In this document: positions 54,860 to 63,804 of the stretch, piece after piece | Numbering within the stretch: the first letter of the stretch is position 1 | How the letters are laid out: each line of letters opens with the position of its first letter | NCBI RefSeq assembly: GCF_016908715.1 | Contig: NZ_JAFBEK010000001.1 | Coordinates: 372,001-436,000, forward strand | Direction: 5' to 3' | DNA from: Leuconostoc rapi | GTDB lineage: Bacteria; Bacillota; Bacilli; Lactobacillales; Lactobacillaceae | Length of the DNA: 64,000 nt | Made by a program: the position numbers and the translations under genes | The notes under the pieces: generated by a model | Told to the model about the DNA's origin: nothing | Databases searched by the model: none | The model's input: only the letters and a program-made list of their open reading frames with translations

Positions 54860-56125
54860 ATGGATTTAACAAAAGTTAATCAACAAATTGAGTCACGACA
54901 AGACGAGTTATTAGATTTGATAAAAAATCTGGTTGCTTTCGAAACACCAGCACCACCAGCGCGAAATACGCGTGAAGCACAAAATTTTGTCGCTGATTTT
55001 TTAAGCGCTTTGGACTTTGATATTGATCAATGGGCATTATATGATAATGATGATATTGTGGTTGGAACCAAGGTTGGCGATCCAGCATATCAAAGTTTGA
55101 TCATTAACGGGCACATGGATGTTGCAGCGTTAAATCCTGATGAAAGCTGGACTTTTACACCTTTTGAAGCTGTCGTTCGTGATGATCGAATCATTGGACG
55201 TGGTGTATCAGATATGAAAGGTGGACTTGCGGCTGCATTATTTGCTTTAAAAATTTTGCATGATGAAAATATCGTTTTGCCAGGACAACTGTTTTTTGAA
55301 TCCGTGATTGGAGAAGAAGTCGGCGAGGCTGGAACGAAATCAACAATTGAACATGGCTACTCAGCAGACTTTGCACTTGTAACCGATTCAAGTGATTTAG
55401 AGATTCAAGGACAAGGTGGTGTTATTACAGGCTGGGTGACAATCAAAAGCGATAAAACTTACCATGATGGTTTACGCCGTGAAATGATTCATGCTGGTGG
55501 CGGGTTAAGGGCGGCGAGTGCGATTGAAAAAATGGCCAAGTTAATCATTGGTTTGCAGGAATTAGAACGTGATTGGGCAGTCAATAAAATTTATCCTGGC
55601 TTTCCTGCTGGTACGAATACGATTAATCCTGCAGTAATTGAAGGGGGACGAAATGCAGCATTTATCGCTGACGAAGCACGCCTATGGCTAACAGTTCACT
55701 TTTATCCAAATGAAACCTACCAATCTGTCACACAAGAAATTGAATCATTTGTAACCCGCTTAGCACAAGCAGACCCATGGTTACGGGATCATTTACCCAC
55801 CTTTGAATGGGGTGGTAGTTCAATGATTGAAGATCGAGGCGAAATTTTCCCTGCTTTAGAGGTGGATGAAAAACATCCTGCAGTTCAAACATTACGCAAC
55901 GCACACTTAGCTGCCTTTAAAAATAAAACAAGCGTTTCTGTTTCAACAAGTGTAACAGATGGTGGCTGGTTTGGTGATGCTCATATTCCTGCTGCCATAT
56001 ATGGACCAGGTGATTTGCGTCATGCGCACGCAGTTGATGAAAGTATTTCAGTTACGCGTTTAGTGCAATATAGTCAATCTTTAGCACAGTTTATTGTAGA
56101 CTGGACACATACTAAGAAGGGGTAA
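54860..56125 (+). CDS. ylmB: YlmB-like formylaminopyrimidine deformylase (ArgE/DapE family, M20)
   Basis: 421 residues. A zinc-dependent M20 amidohydrolase: INGHMDV with the first metal His and Asp (near residue 82), GRGVSDMKGGLAAALFAL with the second Asp, and IGEEVGEAG with the catalytic Glu pair. On domain similarity alone it could be ArgE or DapE. The TPP riboswitch upstream and tenA 2 bp downstream point to YlmB, which deformylates N-formyl-aminopyrimidine, a thiamine breakdown product, before TenA converts it to HMP. GGAGGTGAAG precedes the ATG. Confidence 0.85.
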   Translation: MDLTKVNQQIESRQDELLDLIKNLVAFETPAPPARNTREAQNFVADFLSALDFDIDQWALYDNDDIVVGTKVGDPAYQSLIINGHMDVAALNPDESWTFTPFEAVVRDDRIIGRGVSDMKGGLAAALFALKILHDENIVLPGQLFFESVIGEEVGEAGTKSTIEHGYSADFALVTDSSDLEIQGQGGVITGWVTIKSDKTYHDGLRREMIHAGGGLRAASAIEKMAKLIIGLQELERDWAVNKIYPGFPAGTNTINPAVIEGGRNAAFIADEARLWLTVHFYPNETYQSVTQEIESFVTRLAQADPWLRDHLPTFEWGGSSMIEDRGEIFPALEVDEKHPAVQTLRNAHLAAFKNKTSVSVSTSVTDGGWFGDAHIPAAIYGPGDLRHAHAVDESISVTRLVQYSQSLAQFIVDWTHTKKG

Positions 56126-56127
56126 AA

Positions 56128-56793
56128 ATGGGATTTAGTCAAGAAATTATAACAGACATTGACAACATTTGGCAAGCTAATCTAAAACATCCATTTGTGC
56201 AAGAAATTGGCGCAGGTACTTTGCCAGTCCAAAAATTTAAATACTATATGATACAAGATTATGTGTATCTGATAGACTATGCTAAAATATTTGCCTTAGG
56301 TGTCCTTAAAAGTACTGATTTGCAAACAATGACACAGTTTGCAAATATACTACAGTCAACTTTAACTGAAGAAATGTCATTGCATCGACAATATGCTGCC
56401 CAATTTAACATTAGTGAAGAAACATTAACATCTGCAGAGCCTGCACCCACAACATTGGCATACACAAATTATTTATTATCAGTTGCTCAGACTGGCGGTC
56501 AAGCTGAACTTTTGGCTGCACTTCTGCCTTGCATGTGGGGATATGAAGCAATTGGGAAAAGTTTAGCCCATTCACCAGGTGCCAAACATGCGCTATACGG
56601 CGAATGGATTGCGATGTATAGTTCATCTGATTTTAGTGCATTGACTGAATGGCTGATTCAAGAATTTGACAAGATAACAGCACAACAGACAAACATGCAA
56701 CGTACGAATTTAACGAACATTTTTAAAAATGCTTTGCGATACGAAGTACTTTTTTGGGAAATGGCTTATCAAGAAGAAAAGTGGTTGGTTTGA
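56128..56793 (+). CDS. tenA: Thiaminase II / aminopyrimidine aminohydrolase TenA
   Basis: 221 residues, all-helical TenA fold. Hydrolyses 4-amino-5-aminomethyl-2-methylpyrimidine to the thiamine precursor HMP, and can also cleave thiamine. Cys135 in ALLPCMWGYE is the catalytic cysteine at the same number as in the Bacillus enzyme, YMIQDYVYL contains the conserved Asp44 region, and the C-terminal EVLFWEMAY carries the conserved glutamate. It begins 2 bp after ylmB. Thiamine kinase, ThiD and a transporter are not present in the window. Confidence 0.93.
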   Translation: MGFSQEIITDIDNIWQANLKHPFVQEIGAGTLPVQKFKYYMIQDYVYLIDYAKIFALGVLKSTDLQTMTQFANILQSTLTEEMSLHRQYAAQFNISEETLTSAEPAPTTLAYTNYLLSVAQTGGQAELLAALLPCMWGYEAIGKSLAHSPGAKHALYGEWIAMYSSSDFSALTEWLIQEFDKITAQQTNMQRTNLTNIFKNALRYEVLFWEMAYQEEKWLV

Positions 56794-57110
56794 TTTTTTT
56801 AGTTGAACTGAACCCCAAAAATTGGAGTGACGTTCAAGTACTGCTTTTAACTATTTTTATTAACAGAATGCTGGGATAATGCGTGTATCTAAGAAAAATA
56901 TAACCTAGCAAAAGGGTATTTAAGAATAAAAACTAATCCACCTAAAAATAAATATTTTAATTACGATAATTAATAGTTCACATGAAAAAATTGTCAATAG
57001 CTTGGCTATACCGATTTTACGCTGTTTAGTATGTCCGACGTAATTTCCTGAGCAAAAAAACAACGACTTAGCGTATTAAACGCGACTAAACCAGATTTCG
57101 ATCAGCGATA
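56794..57110. other. Intergenic region with a possible IS3-type end remnant
   Basis: 317 bp of AT-rich sequence without coding potential. ACTGAACCCC-AAAAATTGGAG (56807-56827) resembles both the terminal repeats common in IS3-family elements and the segment 28420-28440. No transposase fragment is seen. Confidence 0.3.
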
Positions 57111-58082
57111 TTATTCAAACTTAGAAGGGATAACAATTTGTTTTATGTATTCAGGTTGTTTTTCTGAAATCTGTGTCATTAAAATTTCAGCCGCTGTGGC
57201 ACCCATCAAAAACGGTGATTGTTGAATAAATTTATAATTTGGTGCCAAATATTTTGGTATATTAGTGTCAATAAAGCCCGTTATTCTTTGAGGCATCTGT
57301 GGTGCATTCAAAACGTCGCTATTGGCCAATAATTGAATTAAAAGTCGTTCTTTGAGTACAAACAAAAGGTTTTTTGGATTGCTTATATCTAGGTCGTTGG
57401 ATAACCCAGAAAAATCAAGATGTTCAGAATCCACCTCAATGAGTTGTGAATGATCAAAGACAGAGCGTATACCAGCAACTCTTTCGACACGAGTTGAAAT
57501 ATGATTAATTGGTTCAGTAATGATGGTCACTTTATTGAAGCCTGTATCTAAAAAATTTTCCATTGCAAATTTTGTGACTTGAAAATTATTTGTGGTGACA
57601 GTGCTTAATTTGCCATTACCAATATCGCGGTCAATTAACACAACTGGTACACCGTCATTGGTGAATTTTTCAATTAAATTGTGGTCAGTTGATACTGGTT
57701 GTAAAACCAATCCAGCAAATTTTTGATTGTAAACAGTTTCTAGAAGAGCAGATTCAGTAGCCGTATCTGAGTTTGAATCAAAAAGCACACCAATAAAACC
57801 TTGTACGCTTAAAATAGAGACAATGCCCTTAAAATATTCTGAAGAAAAGTATTCATCAATATTTGAGGCAAGAACAGCGACTAGATTTGATTTTTGTTTT
57901 GCCAATTGCACAGCAGCAGCATTTCTGGTATAAGCAGTTTCTTCAATTATTTTTTTTAATTTTGCTGCGGTTTTCTCAGACATTTGGTTCAGCTGGCCAT
58001 TAAGATAGCGGCTAACTGTAGCGGTTGAAACGCCTGCCTTAGTGGCAACGTCGACGATAGTTAATTTTTTATTTTTATCCAT
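57111..58082 (-). CDS. LacI-family regulator
   Basis: 323 residues. HTH TIVDVATKAGVSTATVSRYL (about 8-27), then YTRNAAAVQLAKQKSN, and a ribose-binding-protein-like effector domain (LVAVLASNID, PVVLIDRDIGN, RITGFID). It lies downstream of, and in the same direction as, the kduD-like gene. Two LacI-type dyads of the form CGTAAGCG-TTACG at the divergent promoters 1 kb away are its likely targets. The ligand is probably a sugar or sugar acid used by the neighbouring dehydrogenases. Confidence 0.87.
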   Translation of the reverse strand: MDKNKKLTIVDVATKAGVSTATVSRYLNGQLNQMSEKTAAKLKKIIEETAYTRNAAAVQLAKQKSNLVAVLASNIDEYFSSEYFKGIVSILSVQGFIGVLFDSNSDTATESALLETVYNQKFAGLVLQPVSTDHNLIEKFTNDGVPVVLIDRDIGNGKLSTVTTNNFQVTKFAMENFLDTGFNKVTIITEPINHISTRVERVAGIRSVFDHSQLIEVDSEHLDFSGLSNDLDISNPKNLLFVLKERLLIQLLANSDVLNAPQMPQRITGFIDTNIPKYLAPNYKFIQQSPFLMGATAAEILMTQISEKQPEYIKQIVIPSKFE

Positions 58083-58107
58083 GTATTAGGCCTATTGTTT
58101 GAATTTA

Positions 58108-58152
58108 AAGGCTCAGTGTTTTAGGTATATACTAGAACGCTGAGCCTTTTTT
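58108..58152. terminator. Hairpin between the lacI-like and kduD-like genes
   Basis: AAGGCTCAG with CTGAGCCTT, extended by TGTT/AACG. The T run is on the plus-strand side; on the minus strand, where both genes lie, only three T follow, so it is a weak terminator there. Confidence 0.5.
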
Positions 58153-58217
58153 ATTATAGCATTTGAATAGAAGTGTAACTCATTTGTGTGCGTCTGTTTG
58201 TGTTAATTGTGAAACAA

Positions 58218-58997
58218 TTATCTTAATAAATAACCACCATCGACTGGTAGTGTGACACCCGTAATATAATTAGAAGCATTGCTAGCCAAAAATACAACGG
58301 TTCCCATAAGTTCTTTGGGATCTGCCCAGTGCCCAGCTGGAATATGTTGAAGGATTTCCTTGTTCCTCGTTTCATTTTCTTGGAGTGCCTTGGTCATTGG
58401 TGTATTAATGTATCCGGGGGCAATCGCGTTGACTTGAATATTGTCAACGGCTAACGCGTCTGCATATGCTTTAGTTAAACCAATGACACCATGCTTACTT
58501 GCAGTATAGGGGAAAATAAACTTGCCCGCGCGATAAGATTGCATAGATCCAATATTGATGATTTTTCCACCACCGTTTTCAGACATTAATAGCGCCATTG
58601 CTTTGGAAATATGATAAACAGCATTTAAGTTTAAATCCAGCACTGCATCCCAATCCGCATCTGGAAATTCTTGCCATTCGTGTCGCTTTTGCATGCCCGC
58701 GTTATTAACGAGAATATCTAATGTTTGACTACTGCTTTTTATAAAATTAGTTATCTGATCTGCTGCATCTTTTTGTGTGATATCTAATTGAAGAAAGTCA
58801 ATTGTTTGCCCATAGGATTCAACGATTGCTTTTGTTTCATCCCAACCTGTTTTGGTATAAGAAACTACCAAAATATTAGCACCAACTGAACTTAACGCTT
58901 GGGAATAGTACCGTCCAAGACCAGACGCACCACCTGTAATTAAGGCTGTCTTACCAGTGAGACTGAAAGTGTTAAGTGAAAAATCTAATGTTGTCAT
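58218..58997 (-). CDS. SDR-family dehydrogenase, KduD/gluconate 5-dehydrogenase-like
   Basis: 259 residues. Cofactor motif LITGGASGLGRYYSQAL (about 19-35), NNAG (about 98), active-site YTASKHGV, and a C-terminal YITGVTLPVDGGYLL. The segment NNAGMQKRHEWQEFPDADWD resembles 2-deoxy-D-gluconate 3-dehydrogenase (KduD) and gluconate 5-dehydrogenase, which act on sugar acids with NAD(P)H. The gene diverges from a Gfo/Idh/MocA oxidoreductase gene with shared operators, so both probably act in one sugar-acid or polyol route. Confidence 0.82.
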   Translation of the reverse strand: MTTLDFSLNTFSLTGKTALITGGASGLGRYYSQALSSVGANILVVSYTKTGWDETKAIVESYGQTIDFLQLDITQKDAADQITNFIKSSSQTLDILVNNAGMQKRHEWQEFPDADWDAVLDLNLNAVYHISKAMALLMSENGGGKIINIGSMQSYRAGKFIFPYTASKHGVIGLTKAYADALAVDNIQVNAIAPGYINTPMTKALQENETRNKEILQHIPAGHWADPKELMGTVVFLASNASNYITGVTLPVDGGYLLR

Positions 58998-59030
58998 ACT
59001 TTTTCTCCGTTATCTTAATTTCAGTTATTT

Positions 59031-59046
59031 ACGTAAGCGGTTACGT
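59031..59046. promoter_or_regulatory. LacI-family operator, kduD side
   Basis: ACGTAAGCGGTTACGT, a near-perfect dyad about 33 bp before the kduD-like start. Confidence 0.7.
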
Positions 59047-59099
59047 ATACATGTATACTACGCTTATAAAAACAAATAATCAAGTATCGACTTTTTAAA

Positions 59100-59113
59100 A
59101 GAAAACGCTTACA
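59100..59113. promoter_or_regulatory. cre-like site in the divergent region
   Basis: Read on the minus strand TGTAAGCGTTTTCT, 13 of 14 cre positions. It lies between the two LacI-type dyads. Confidence 0.55.
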
Positions 59114-59123
59114 ATGTATTTAT

Positions 59124-59141
59124 AACGTAAGCGTTTACGTT
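59124..59141. promoter_or_regulatory. LacI-family operator, Gfo/Idh side
   Basis: AACGTAA-GCGT-TTACGTT, a dyad with 7-bp arms about 43 bp before the Gfo/Idh/MocA gene; shares CGTAAGCG with the dyad at 59031. Confidence 0.7.
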
Positions 59142-59183
59142 TAAAGGGACAGGACTATTTCTGTCGTTAGAAAGGAAAAAACG

Positions 59184-60143
59184 ATGACATTAAATTGGGC
59201 AATAATTGGTACTGGAACGATAGCTAATGAAATGGCGTCCGCGTTATTGAAGAATGGCAAGCACATTGAGGGCGTGTTTGGGCGACACTTTGAGAAAACA
59301 CAACAGTTCGCTGAAAAATATCATATCAGAAAACAATTTAGAACCTTAGATGACCTACTTTCAAATAAATTGATTGATGCAATTTATATTGCGACCCCAC
59401 ATAATACGCATTTTGAGATAGCGAAACAGGCTTTATTACAGGGTAAACATGTATTGGCAGAAAAGGCGATGACGGTTAATAAAGCTGAACTAACTGAGCT
59501 TTATCGTATAGCTCGCGATCATAACATTATAATTATGGAAGCCATGACCTTACTACATATGCCACTAATTAAAAAAATTAAATCATTGGTGGCAATGGGT
59601 GAATTAGGTGCCGTCAAAACTATTAATGTTACTTTTGGTAGTCACAAGCCTTATGATGTGACGAATAGATTTTTTAATGCTGATTTAGCAGGTGGCGCGT
59701 TACTAGATATTGGCGGCTATGCATTTACCGCAGCGCGTTATTTCATGTCAGAACAACCAAACCAAATTAGCTCTTTCGCAAATTATTTTGAAACAGGTGT
59801 TGATGAACAATCAGTCACAATTCTGAGTAATTCAAAAAATGAATTAGCTACTGTTTCTCTATCCATGCAAGCAAAACAACCTAAAGCATTGACTATTTCA
59901 GGAACTAAAGGCTATATTCGCGTACGCGATTTTCCACGTGCTCAGGAAGCCACTTGGTATCACACGGAAACAAAAAATACTGAATTGATTAAGGCCGGTG
60001 ATACACAGGACGCATTAGTCTACGAGGTTGAAGATTTTGAAAAAGTGGTTGAGAGTCCAAGTCAAAGTACGCTTTATAGCAATATGACTGTTGATGTATT
60101 TAATATATTTGAAACTGTGCAATCTCAGTGGCAAAAAAAGTAA
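59184..60143 (+). CDS. Gfo/Idh/MocA-family oxidoreductase
   Basis: 319 residues. N-terminal Rossmann domain beginning LNWAIIGTGTIANEMASAL, with IYIATPHNTHFEIAKQALLQ and LAEKAMTVNKAEL. The usual EKP lysine motif is here EKA, as in the dihydrodiol dehydrogenase-like branch. The C-terminal alpha/beta domain contains GGALLDIGGYAFTAARYF. Such enzymes oxidise sugars or sugar alcohols with NAD(P)+; the substrate is unknown. GAAAGGAAAAAACG precedes the ATG. The divergent LacI-type operators suggest induction together with the KduD-like enzyme. Confidence 0.85.
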   Translation: MTLNWAIIGTGTIANEMASALLKNGKHIEGVFGRHFEKTQQFAEKYHIRKQFRTLDDLLSNKLIDAIYIATPHNTHFEIAKQALLQGKHVLAEKAMTVNKAELTELYRIARDHNIIIMEAMTLLHMPLIKKIKSLVAMGELGAVKTINVTFGSHKPYDVTNRFFNADLAGGALLDIGGYAFTAARYFMSEQPNQISSFANYFETGVDEQSVTILSNSKNELATVSLSMQAKQPKALTISGTKGYIRVRDFPRAQEATWYHTETKNTELIKAGDTQDALVYEVEDFEKVVESPSQSTLYSNMTVDVFNIFETVQSQWQKK

Positions 60144-60176
60144 ATACCAAAACTGATATGTAATAGCAAGAATTCG

Positions 60177-60240
60177 TGCGTTTACGCTGAATGACTAGAC
60201 CGCTTTTTTGGTCGGGCCATTCAGTGTAAACGCATTTTTA
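60177..60240 (+). terminator. Large terminator after the Gfo/Idh/MocA gene
   Basis: Arms 60177-60193 (starting TGCGTTTACGCTGAATG) and 60218-60234 pair with one mismatch, with an inner GACC/GGTC stem, followed by TTTTTAT. Confidence 0.85.
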
Positions 60241-60308
60241 TATCATGATGCTTGTGCATAAGTTTTCATGTAAAGAATCTGTTTTGTTTTATATTTTTTT
60301 CAAATCAC

Positions 60309-60361
60309 TTGCAATATGGGCGTGGCAGTGTAAAATTAAGGTTGTAATGTAAACGCTTACA
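60309..60361 (+). promoter_or_regulatory. lrgAB promoter and perfect cre
   Basis: TTGCAA, 16-bp spacer, TAAAAT (60331-60336). The cre TGTAAACGCTTACA (60348-60361) is perfect and lies just after the predicted transcription start, where CcpA binding represses. Confidence 0.8.
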
Positions 60362-60383
60362 ATATTTAGGAGGGAATTGTTTT

Positions 60384-60791
60384 ATGGAAAATAAAAAGAA
60401 AGAAAAAGCCGCACCACTGCTAACGCAATTTTTAATTTTTAGCTGCATTCTACTCATCGCTAATATTTTATCAATTGGTATATCGTTAGTACTACCAGGA
60501 TTTCCCGTACCAACACCATTAATTGGGTTAATGTTATTATTCATTGCGCTAGTTAGTGGTGTCGTTAAATTGGAACAAGTGGAAGGCCTGTCGACAAGTT
60601 TAATTGGATTGATTGGTTTGTTATTTGTACCTTCGGGTATTTCACTTGCCAGTTCGTTGACTTTATTTAAACAAGAAGGTATTAAAATTGTTGCGGTGGT
60701 CATCATCTCAACTGTGGTGCTTTTATTATCAGTTGCGTATACATCACAACTAGTGGCAAAAATTAGTGGTAAAATTCATCATAAATTATAG
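60384..60791 (+). CDS. lrgA: CidA/LrgA-family membrane protein
   Basis: 135 residues with four hydrophobic segments. The block LPGFPVPTPLIGLMLLFIAL and LLFVPSGISLASSLTLF are diagnostic of the CidA/LrgA family (the usual motif is PGxxIGLxxLF...FxPAGVG). Once viewed only as holin-like autolysis modulators, LrgAB-type pairs are now known in Bacillus (PftAB) as pyruvate transporters. AGGAGGG precedes the ATG. It is paired with lrgB 20 bp later and lies next to pyruvate oxidase, which favours a pyruvate-transport role here. Confidence 0.9.
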   Translation: MENKKKEKAAPLLTQFLIFSCILLIANILSIGISLVLPGFPVPTPLIGLMLLFIALVSGVVKLEQVEGLSTSLIGLIGLLFVPSGISLASSLTLFKQEGIKIVAVVIISTVVLLLSVAYTSQLVAKISGKIHHKL

Positions 60792-60810
60792 GTTGTTAGG
60801 AGTAGATATT

Positions 60811-61557
60811 ATGTTGTCTTTTTTAAGCACACCGTTTTGGGGTATTTTTTTAACCATTTTCGTTTATTGGATTGGTCAACAACTTTTTAAGAAATACCCA
60901 ATTTTTATATTTCAACCCTTATTTATCGGGATGGTATTAGGTATTTTCATATTGATTGGGTTATCTAGTTTATTGAGACAACCAACCGCAGCACTCTATC
61001 AACAATATAAGGTAGGAGGAGATTTCATTTTCTGGTTCTTGAATCCAGCAACAATGGCATTTGCAGTACCATTATACAAACGCCGTGATTTGGTGAAACG
61101 GTATTGGTTGCGCATCTTCACTTCTCTATTCGTTGGCTTAACGATAGCTTTGTTTCTTATTTTTATTATTTCCCGTCTGTTTGGTCTATCAAAAATTGCA
61201 ACAATTGCAATGCTTCCTCAAGCAGCCACAACAGCAATAGCATTGCCGATTTCTTCAGTCATTGCTGGTGGTGGTCAAGTCGGTACGATGGCTGCATCAA
61301 TTACAGCCATGGCAGTTATTGTCAATGCTGTTGTCATCTATGCCTTGGGTACCCAACTAATCAAATGGTTTAAGTTAGATAAAGATCCGATAGGATTAGG
61401 GTTATCGTTTGGTACAGCCGGACATACAATTGGTTCAGCAAAAGCGATAGAGGTTGGTGAAGTAGAGGGCGCTATGGCTTCTATTTCAATGGTCGTTATT
61501 GGTCTAATTGTTGATTTAATCGTGCCAACATTTGCAAAATTAATGGGGCTTATGTAA
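60811..61557 (+). CDS. lrgB: CidB/LrgB-family membrane protein
   Basis: 248 residues from the ATG at 60811 (TTAGGAGT 8 bp upstream); an ATG at 60766 lies inside lrgA. About seven membrane segments. FWFLNPATMAFAVPLYKRRD, LPQAATTAIALPISSVIAGG and GTAGHTIGSAKAIEVGEVEGAMAS are the conserved LrgB/YohK blocks. It forms the large subunit of the LrgAB/PftAB pair. Together with the cre at the operon promoter and the downstream pox gene, this points to carbon-controlled pyruvate uptake or release. Confidence 0.92.
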   Translation: MLSFLSTPFWGIFLTIFVYWIGQQLFKKYPIFIFQPLFIGMVLGIFILIGLSSLLRQPTAALYQQYKVGGDFIFWFLNPATMAFAVPLYKRRDLVKRYWLRIFTSLFVGLTIALFLIFIISRLFGLSKIATIAMLPQAATTAIALPISSVIAGGGQVGTMAASITAMAVIVNAVVIYALGTQLIKWFKLDKDPIGLGLSFGTAGHTIGSAKAIEVGEVEGAMASISMVVIGLIVDLIVPTFAKLMGLM

Positions 61558-61683
61558 TTGAAGTCGCATAAAGTATCTCCGTAATAAAAATCCAAATTAT
61601 TTTTCAATCGTTTACATTAATTAACTCAGTTCATTGTCTTGTTGTTTCTTGTAGCGCAAAACATTTTCTGTTAATGCAATAAC

Positions 61684-61740
61684 TTGATATTGCACAACAA
61701 TTAATATATAATTTAAATTGTTGTAAAGAAAGCGCTTACA
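61684..61740 (+). promoter_or_regulatory. pox promoter and cre-like site
   Basis: TTGATA, 17-bp spacer, TATAAT (61707-61712). AGAAAGCGCTTACA (61727-61740) matches the cre consensus at 13 of 14 positions, a few bases after the predicted start, as at lrgA. Confidence 0.78.
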
Positions 61741-61768
61741 ATTGTAGTTACTTTAGGAGGGTATTAGA

Positions 61769-63589
61769 ATGTCAGATAAGAAAATATCAGCTGGACTAGC
61801 AGCTTTGAAGGTTATGGAAGGCTGGGGTGTTCACACAATTTACGGTATCCCTTCCGGAACGTTAAGTGGTTTGATGAATGCTATGGGAAATCCTGAAAAC
61901 AACATCAAATTCTTACAAGTTAAACACGAAGAGGTCGCTTCTATGGCAGCTGTCATGCAATGGAAATTTGGCGGCAAGTTAGGCGTTGCTGTTGGATCAG
62001 GTGGCCCTGGTGCGACGCATTTAATTAACGGTCTATATGATGCAGCGATGGACAATACACCTGTATTAGCTATTTTAGGATCAAAGCCAGTTCGTGAATT
62101 GAATATGGATTCCTTTCAAGAATTAAATCAAAATCCGATGTATGAAAGTATCGCGGTTTATAATCGTCGTGTTGCTACGGCAGAACAGTTACCTCATTTG
62201 GTAGATGATGCAATCCGTACAGCGATTTCAAAACGTGGTGTTGCGGTACTTGAAGTACCTGCTGACTTCGGATTTTCAGAAATTGATGAAAATTCAATTT
62301 ATTCATCGCCACTATACTCATCAGGTTTAAAATATAAAGAATATAAATCAGCGCCTGTTGATGAAGCAGATATTGATGGTGCTGTTGCCCTATTAAATCA
62401 AGCAAAACGCCCAATTATTTATGCAGGTGTGGGCACTATTGGACATGGTCCAGCAGTTCAAGAATTGGCTCGTAAGATAAAGGCACCTATTATTACAACT
62501 GGTAAAAACTTTGAAACATTTGACTGGGATTTTGAGGCTTTTACAGGGTCAACATTCCGTGTTGGTTGGAAACCAGCTAACGAAGCGGTCCTTGAGGCAG
62601 ACACTGTCCTATTCGTCGGAACAAACTTCCCATTCTCAGAAGTTGAAGGCACATTCCGTAACGTTGATAAATTCATTCAAATTGATAATAACCCAGCAAT
62701 GTTAGGTAAACGTCACCAAAACGATGTGGCCATCCTTGGTGATGCTGGAGATGCGATTGATGCCATACTTGCTAAAGTGACGCCAGCTTCAGAATCACCA
62801 TGGTGGCATGCTAATATCAAAAATGTTCAAAATTGGCGTGGCTATATGAATAAACTGGAACAAAAAACTGAAGGGGACCTTCAAGCTTACCAAGTTTATA
62901 ACGCCATCAATAAGTACGCGGCCGAAGATGCGATTTTCTCAACTGATGTGGGTAACGTGACGCAAATGTCTATACGCCATCTGCACATGACTCCTAAGAA
63001 TATGTGGCGTACATCGCCGTTGTTTGCCACAATGGGTATTGGTTTGCCAGGTGGTATTGGTGCCAAAAATACTTATCCAGATCGTCAAGTTTGGAATTTG
63101 ATGGGGGATGGCGCCTTTTCAATGACATACCCAGACGTTGTCACAAACGTTCGCTATGATTTACCAGTCATTAATATTGTATTCACTAATACAGAGTACG
63201 GCTTTATCAAGAACAAGTACGAGGATACCAATACCTATAACTTCGGTGTCGACTTTACTGATGTTGACTACGCCAAGATTGCTGAAGCACAAGGCGCTGT
63301 TGGCTTAACCGTTCGGCGCATTGAAGACATTGATCAGGTTATCAAACAAGCAGTAGATTATTATAACCAAGGACGTGTTGTTGTCGTTGATGCAAAAATT
63401 ACTAAGGACCGTCCAATTCCTGTAGAAACACTGAAACTTGATACAAGCTTGTACAGTGAAGAGGTCGTTAACGCCTATAAAGAGAAATACGAAGCGCAAG
63501 AATTAGTGCCCTTCCGTCATTTCCTTGAAGAAGAGGGGCTAACATCAAAGTATATTAAAGACACGAATGATAACAAATATAGTTTTTAA
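61769..63589 (+). CDS. pox: Pyruvate oxidase (acetyl-phosphate forming)
   Basis: 606 residues. A TPP- and FAD-dependent enzyme: pyruvate, phosphate and O2 give acetyl phosphate, CO2 and H2O2, yielding extra ATP aerobically. N-terminal PYR domain with the catalytic Glu in [11 protein letters not shown], central FAD domain (about 190-340: [13 protein letters not shown]), and C-terminal TPP domain ([20 protein letters not shown]). Length and sequence match LAB pyruvate oxidases (SpxB/PoxB) rather than acetolactate synthase. GGAGGGT precedes the ATG. A cre-like site suggests repression by glucose. Confidence 0.95.
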   Translation: MSDKKISAGLAALKVMEGWGVHTIYGIPSGTLSGLMNAMGNPENNIKFLQVKHEEVASMAAVMQWKFGGKLGVAVGSGGPGATHLINGLYDAAMDNTPVLAILGSKPVRELNMDSFQELNQNPMYESIAVYNRRVATAEQLPHLVDDAIRTAISKRGVAVLEVPADFGFSEIDENSIYSSPLYSSGLKYKEYKSAPVDEADIDGAVALLNQAKRPIIYAGVGTIGHGPAVQELARKIKAPIITTGKNFETFDWDFEAFTGSTFRVGWKPANEAVLEADTVLFVGTNFPFSEVEGTFRNVDKFIQIDNNPAMLGKRHQNDVAILGDAGDAIDAILAKVTPASESPWWHANIKNVQNWRGYMNKLEQKTEGDLQAYQVYNAINKYAAEDAIFSTDVGNVTQMSIRHLHMTPKNMWRTSPLFATMGIGLPGGIGAKNTYPDRQVWNLMGDGAFSMTYPDVVTNVRYDLPVINIVFTNTEYGFIKNKYEDTNTYNFGVDFTDVDYAKIAEAQGAVGLTVRRIEDIDQVIKQAVDYYNQGRVVVVDAKITKDRPIPVETLKLDTSLYSEEVVNAYKEKYEAQELVPFRHFLEEEGLTSKYIKDTNDNKYSF

Positions 63590-63616
63590 AGTGTGAAAAG
63601 GTCGTTAATGGCCGCC

Positions 63617-63666
63617 ACCCAGTCATGCAAACAGATGATACTCTGTTTGCATGACTGGGTTTTTAT
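63617..63666 (+). terminator. Terminator after pox
   Basis: ACCCAGTCATGCAAACAGA pairs perfectly with TCTGTTTGCATGACTGGGT around TGATAC, followed by TTTT. Confidence 0.92.
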
Positions 63667-63741
63667 ATTTAGTGAACGTCCTACTCAAAGCTCTGTGTCA
63701 TTACTATTATCTTAAATTTAAAAATAACGTATAATTGCATA

Positions 63742-63770
63742 TTGCACACAGGAACATTTGTTCGTATAAT
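63742..63770 (+). promoter_or_regulatory. Promoter with LexA/SOS-like box before the Y-family polymerase gene
   Basis: TTGCAC, 17-bp spacer, TATAAT; the spacer ends with GGAAC-ATTT-GTTCG (63751-63764), one mismatch from CGAAC-N4-GTTCG, abutting the -10 exactly as in the mepB promoter. Confidence 0.82.
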
Positions 63771-63804
63771 GATAGTGTAGACTTTATAATGAGGTGTAAA
63801 ATTA

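Noticed and set aside
60384-61557. lrgAB as a dedicated cell-lysis (holin/antiholin) system
   Set aside because: The family name comes from early lysis work; cre control and the adjoining pyruvate oxidase gene fit pyruvate transport better. It is not excluded.
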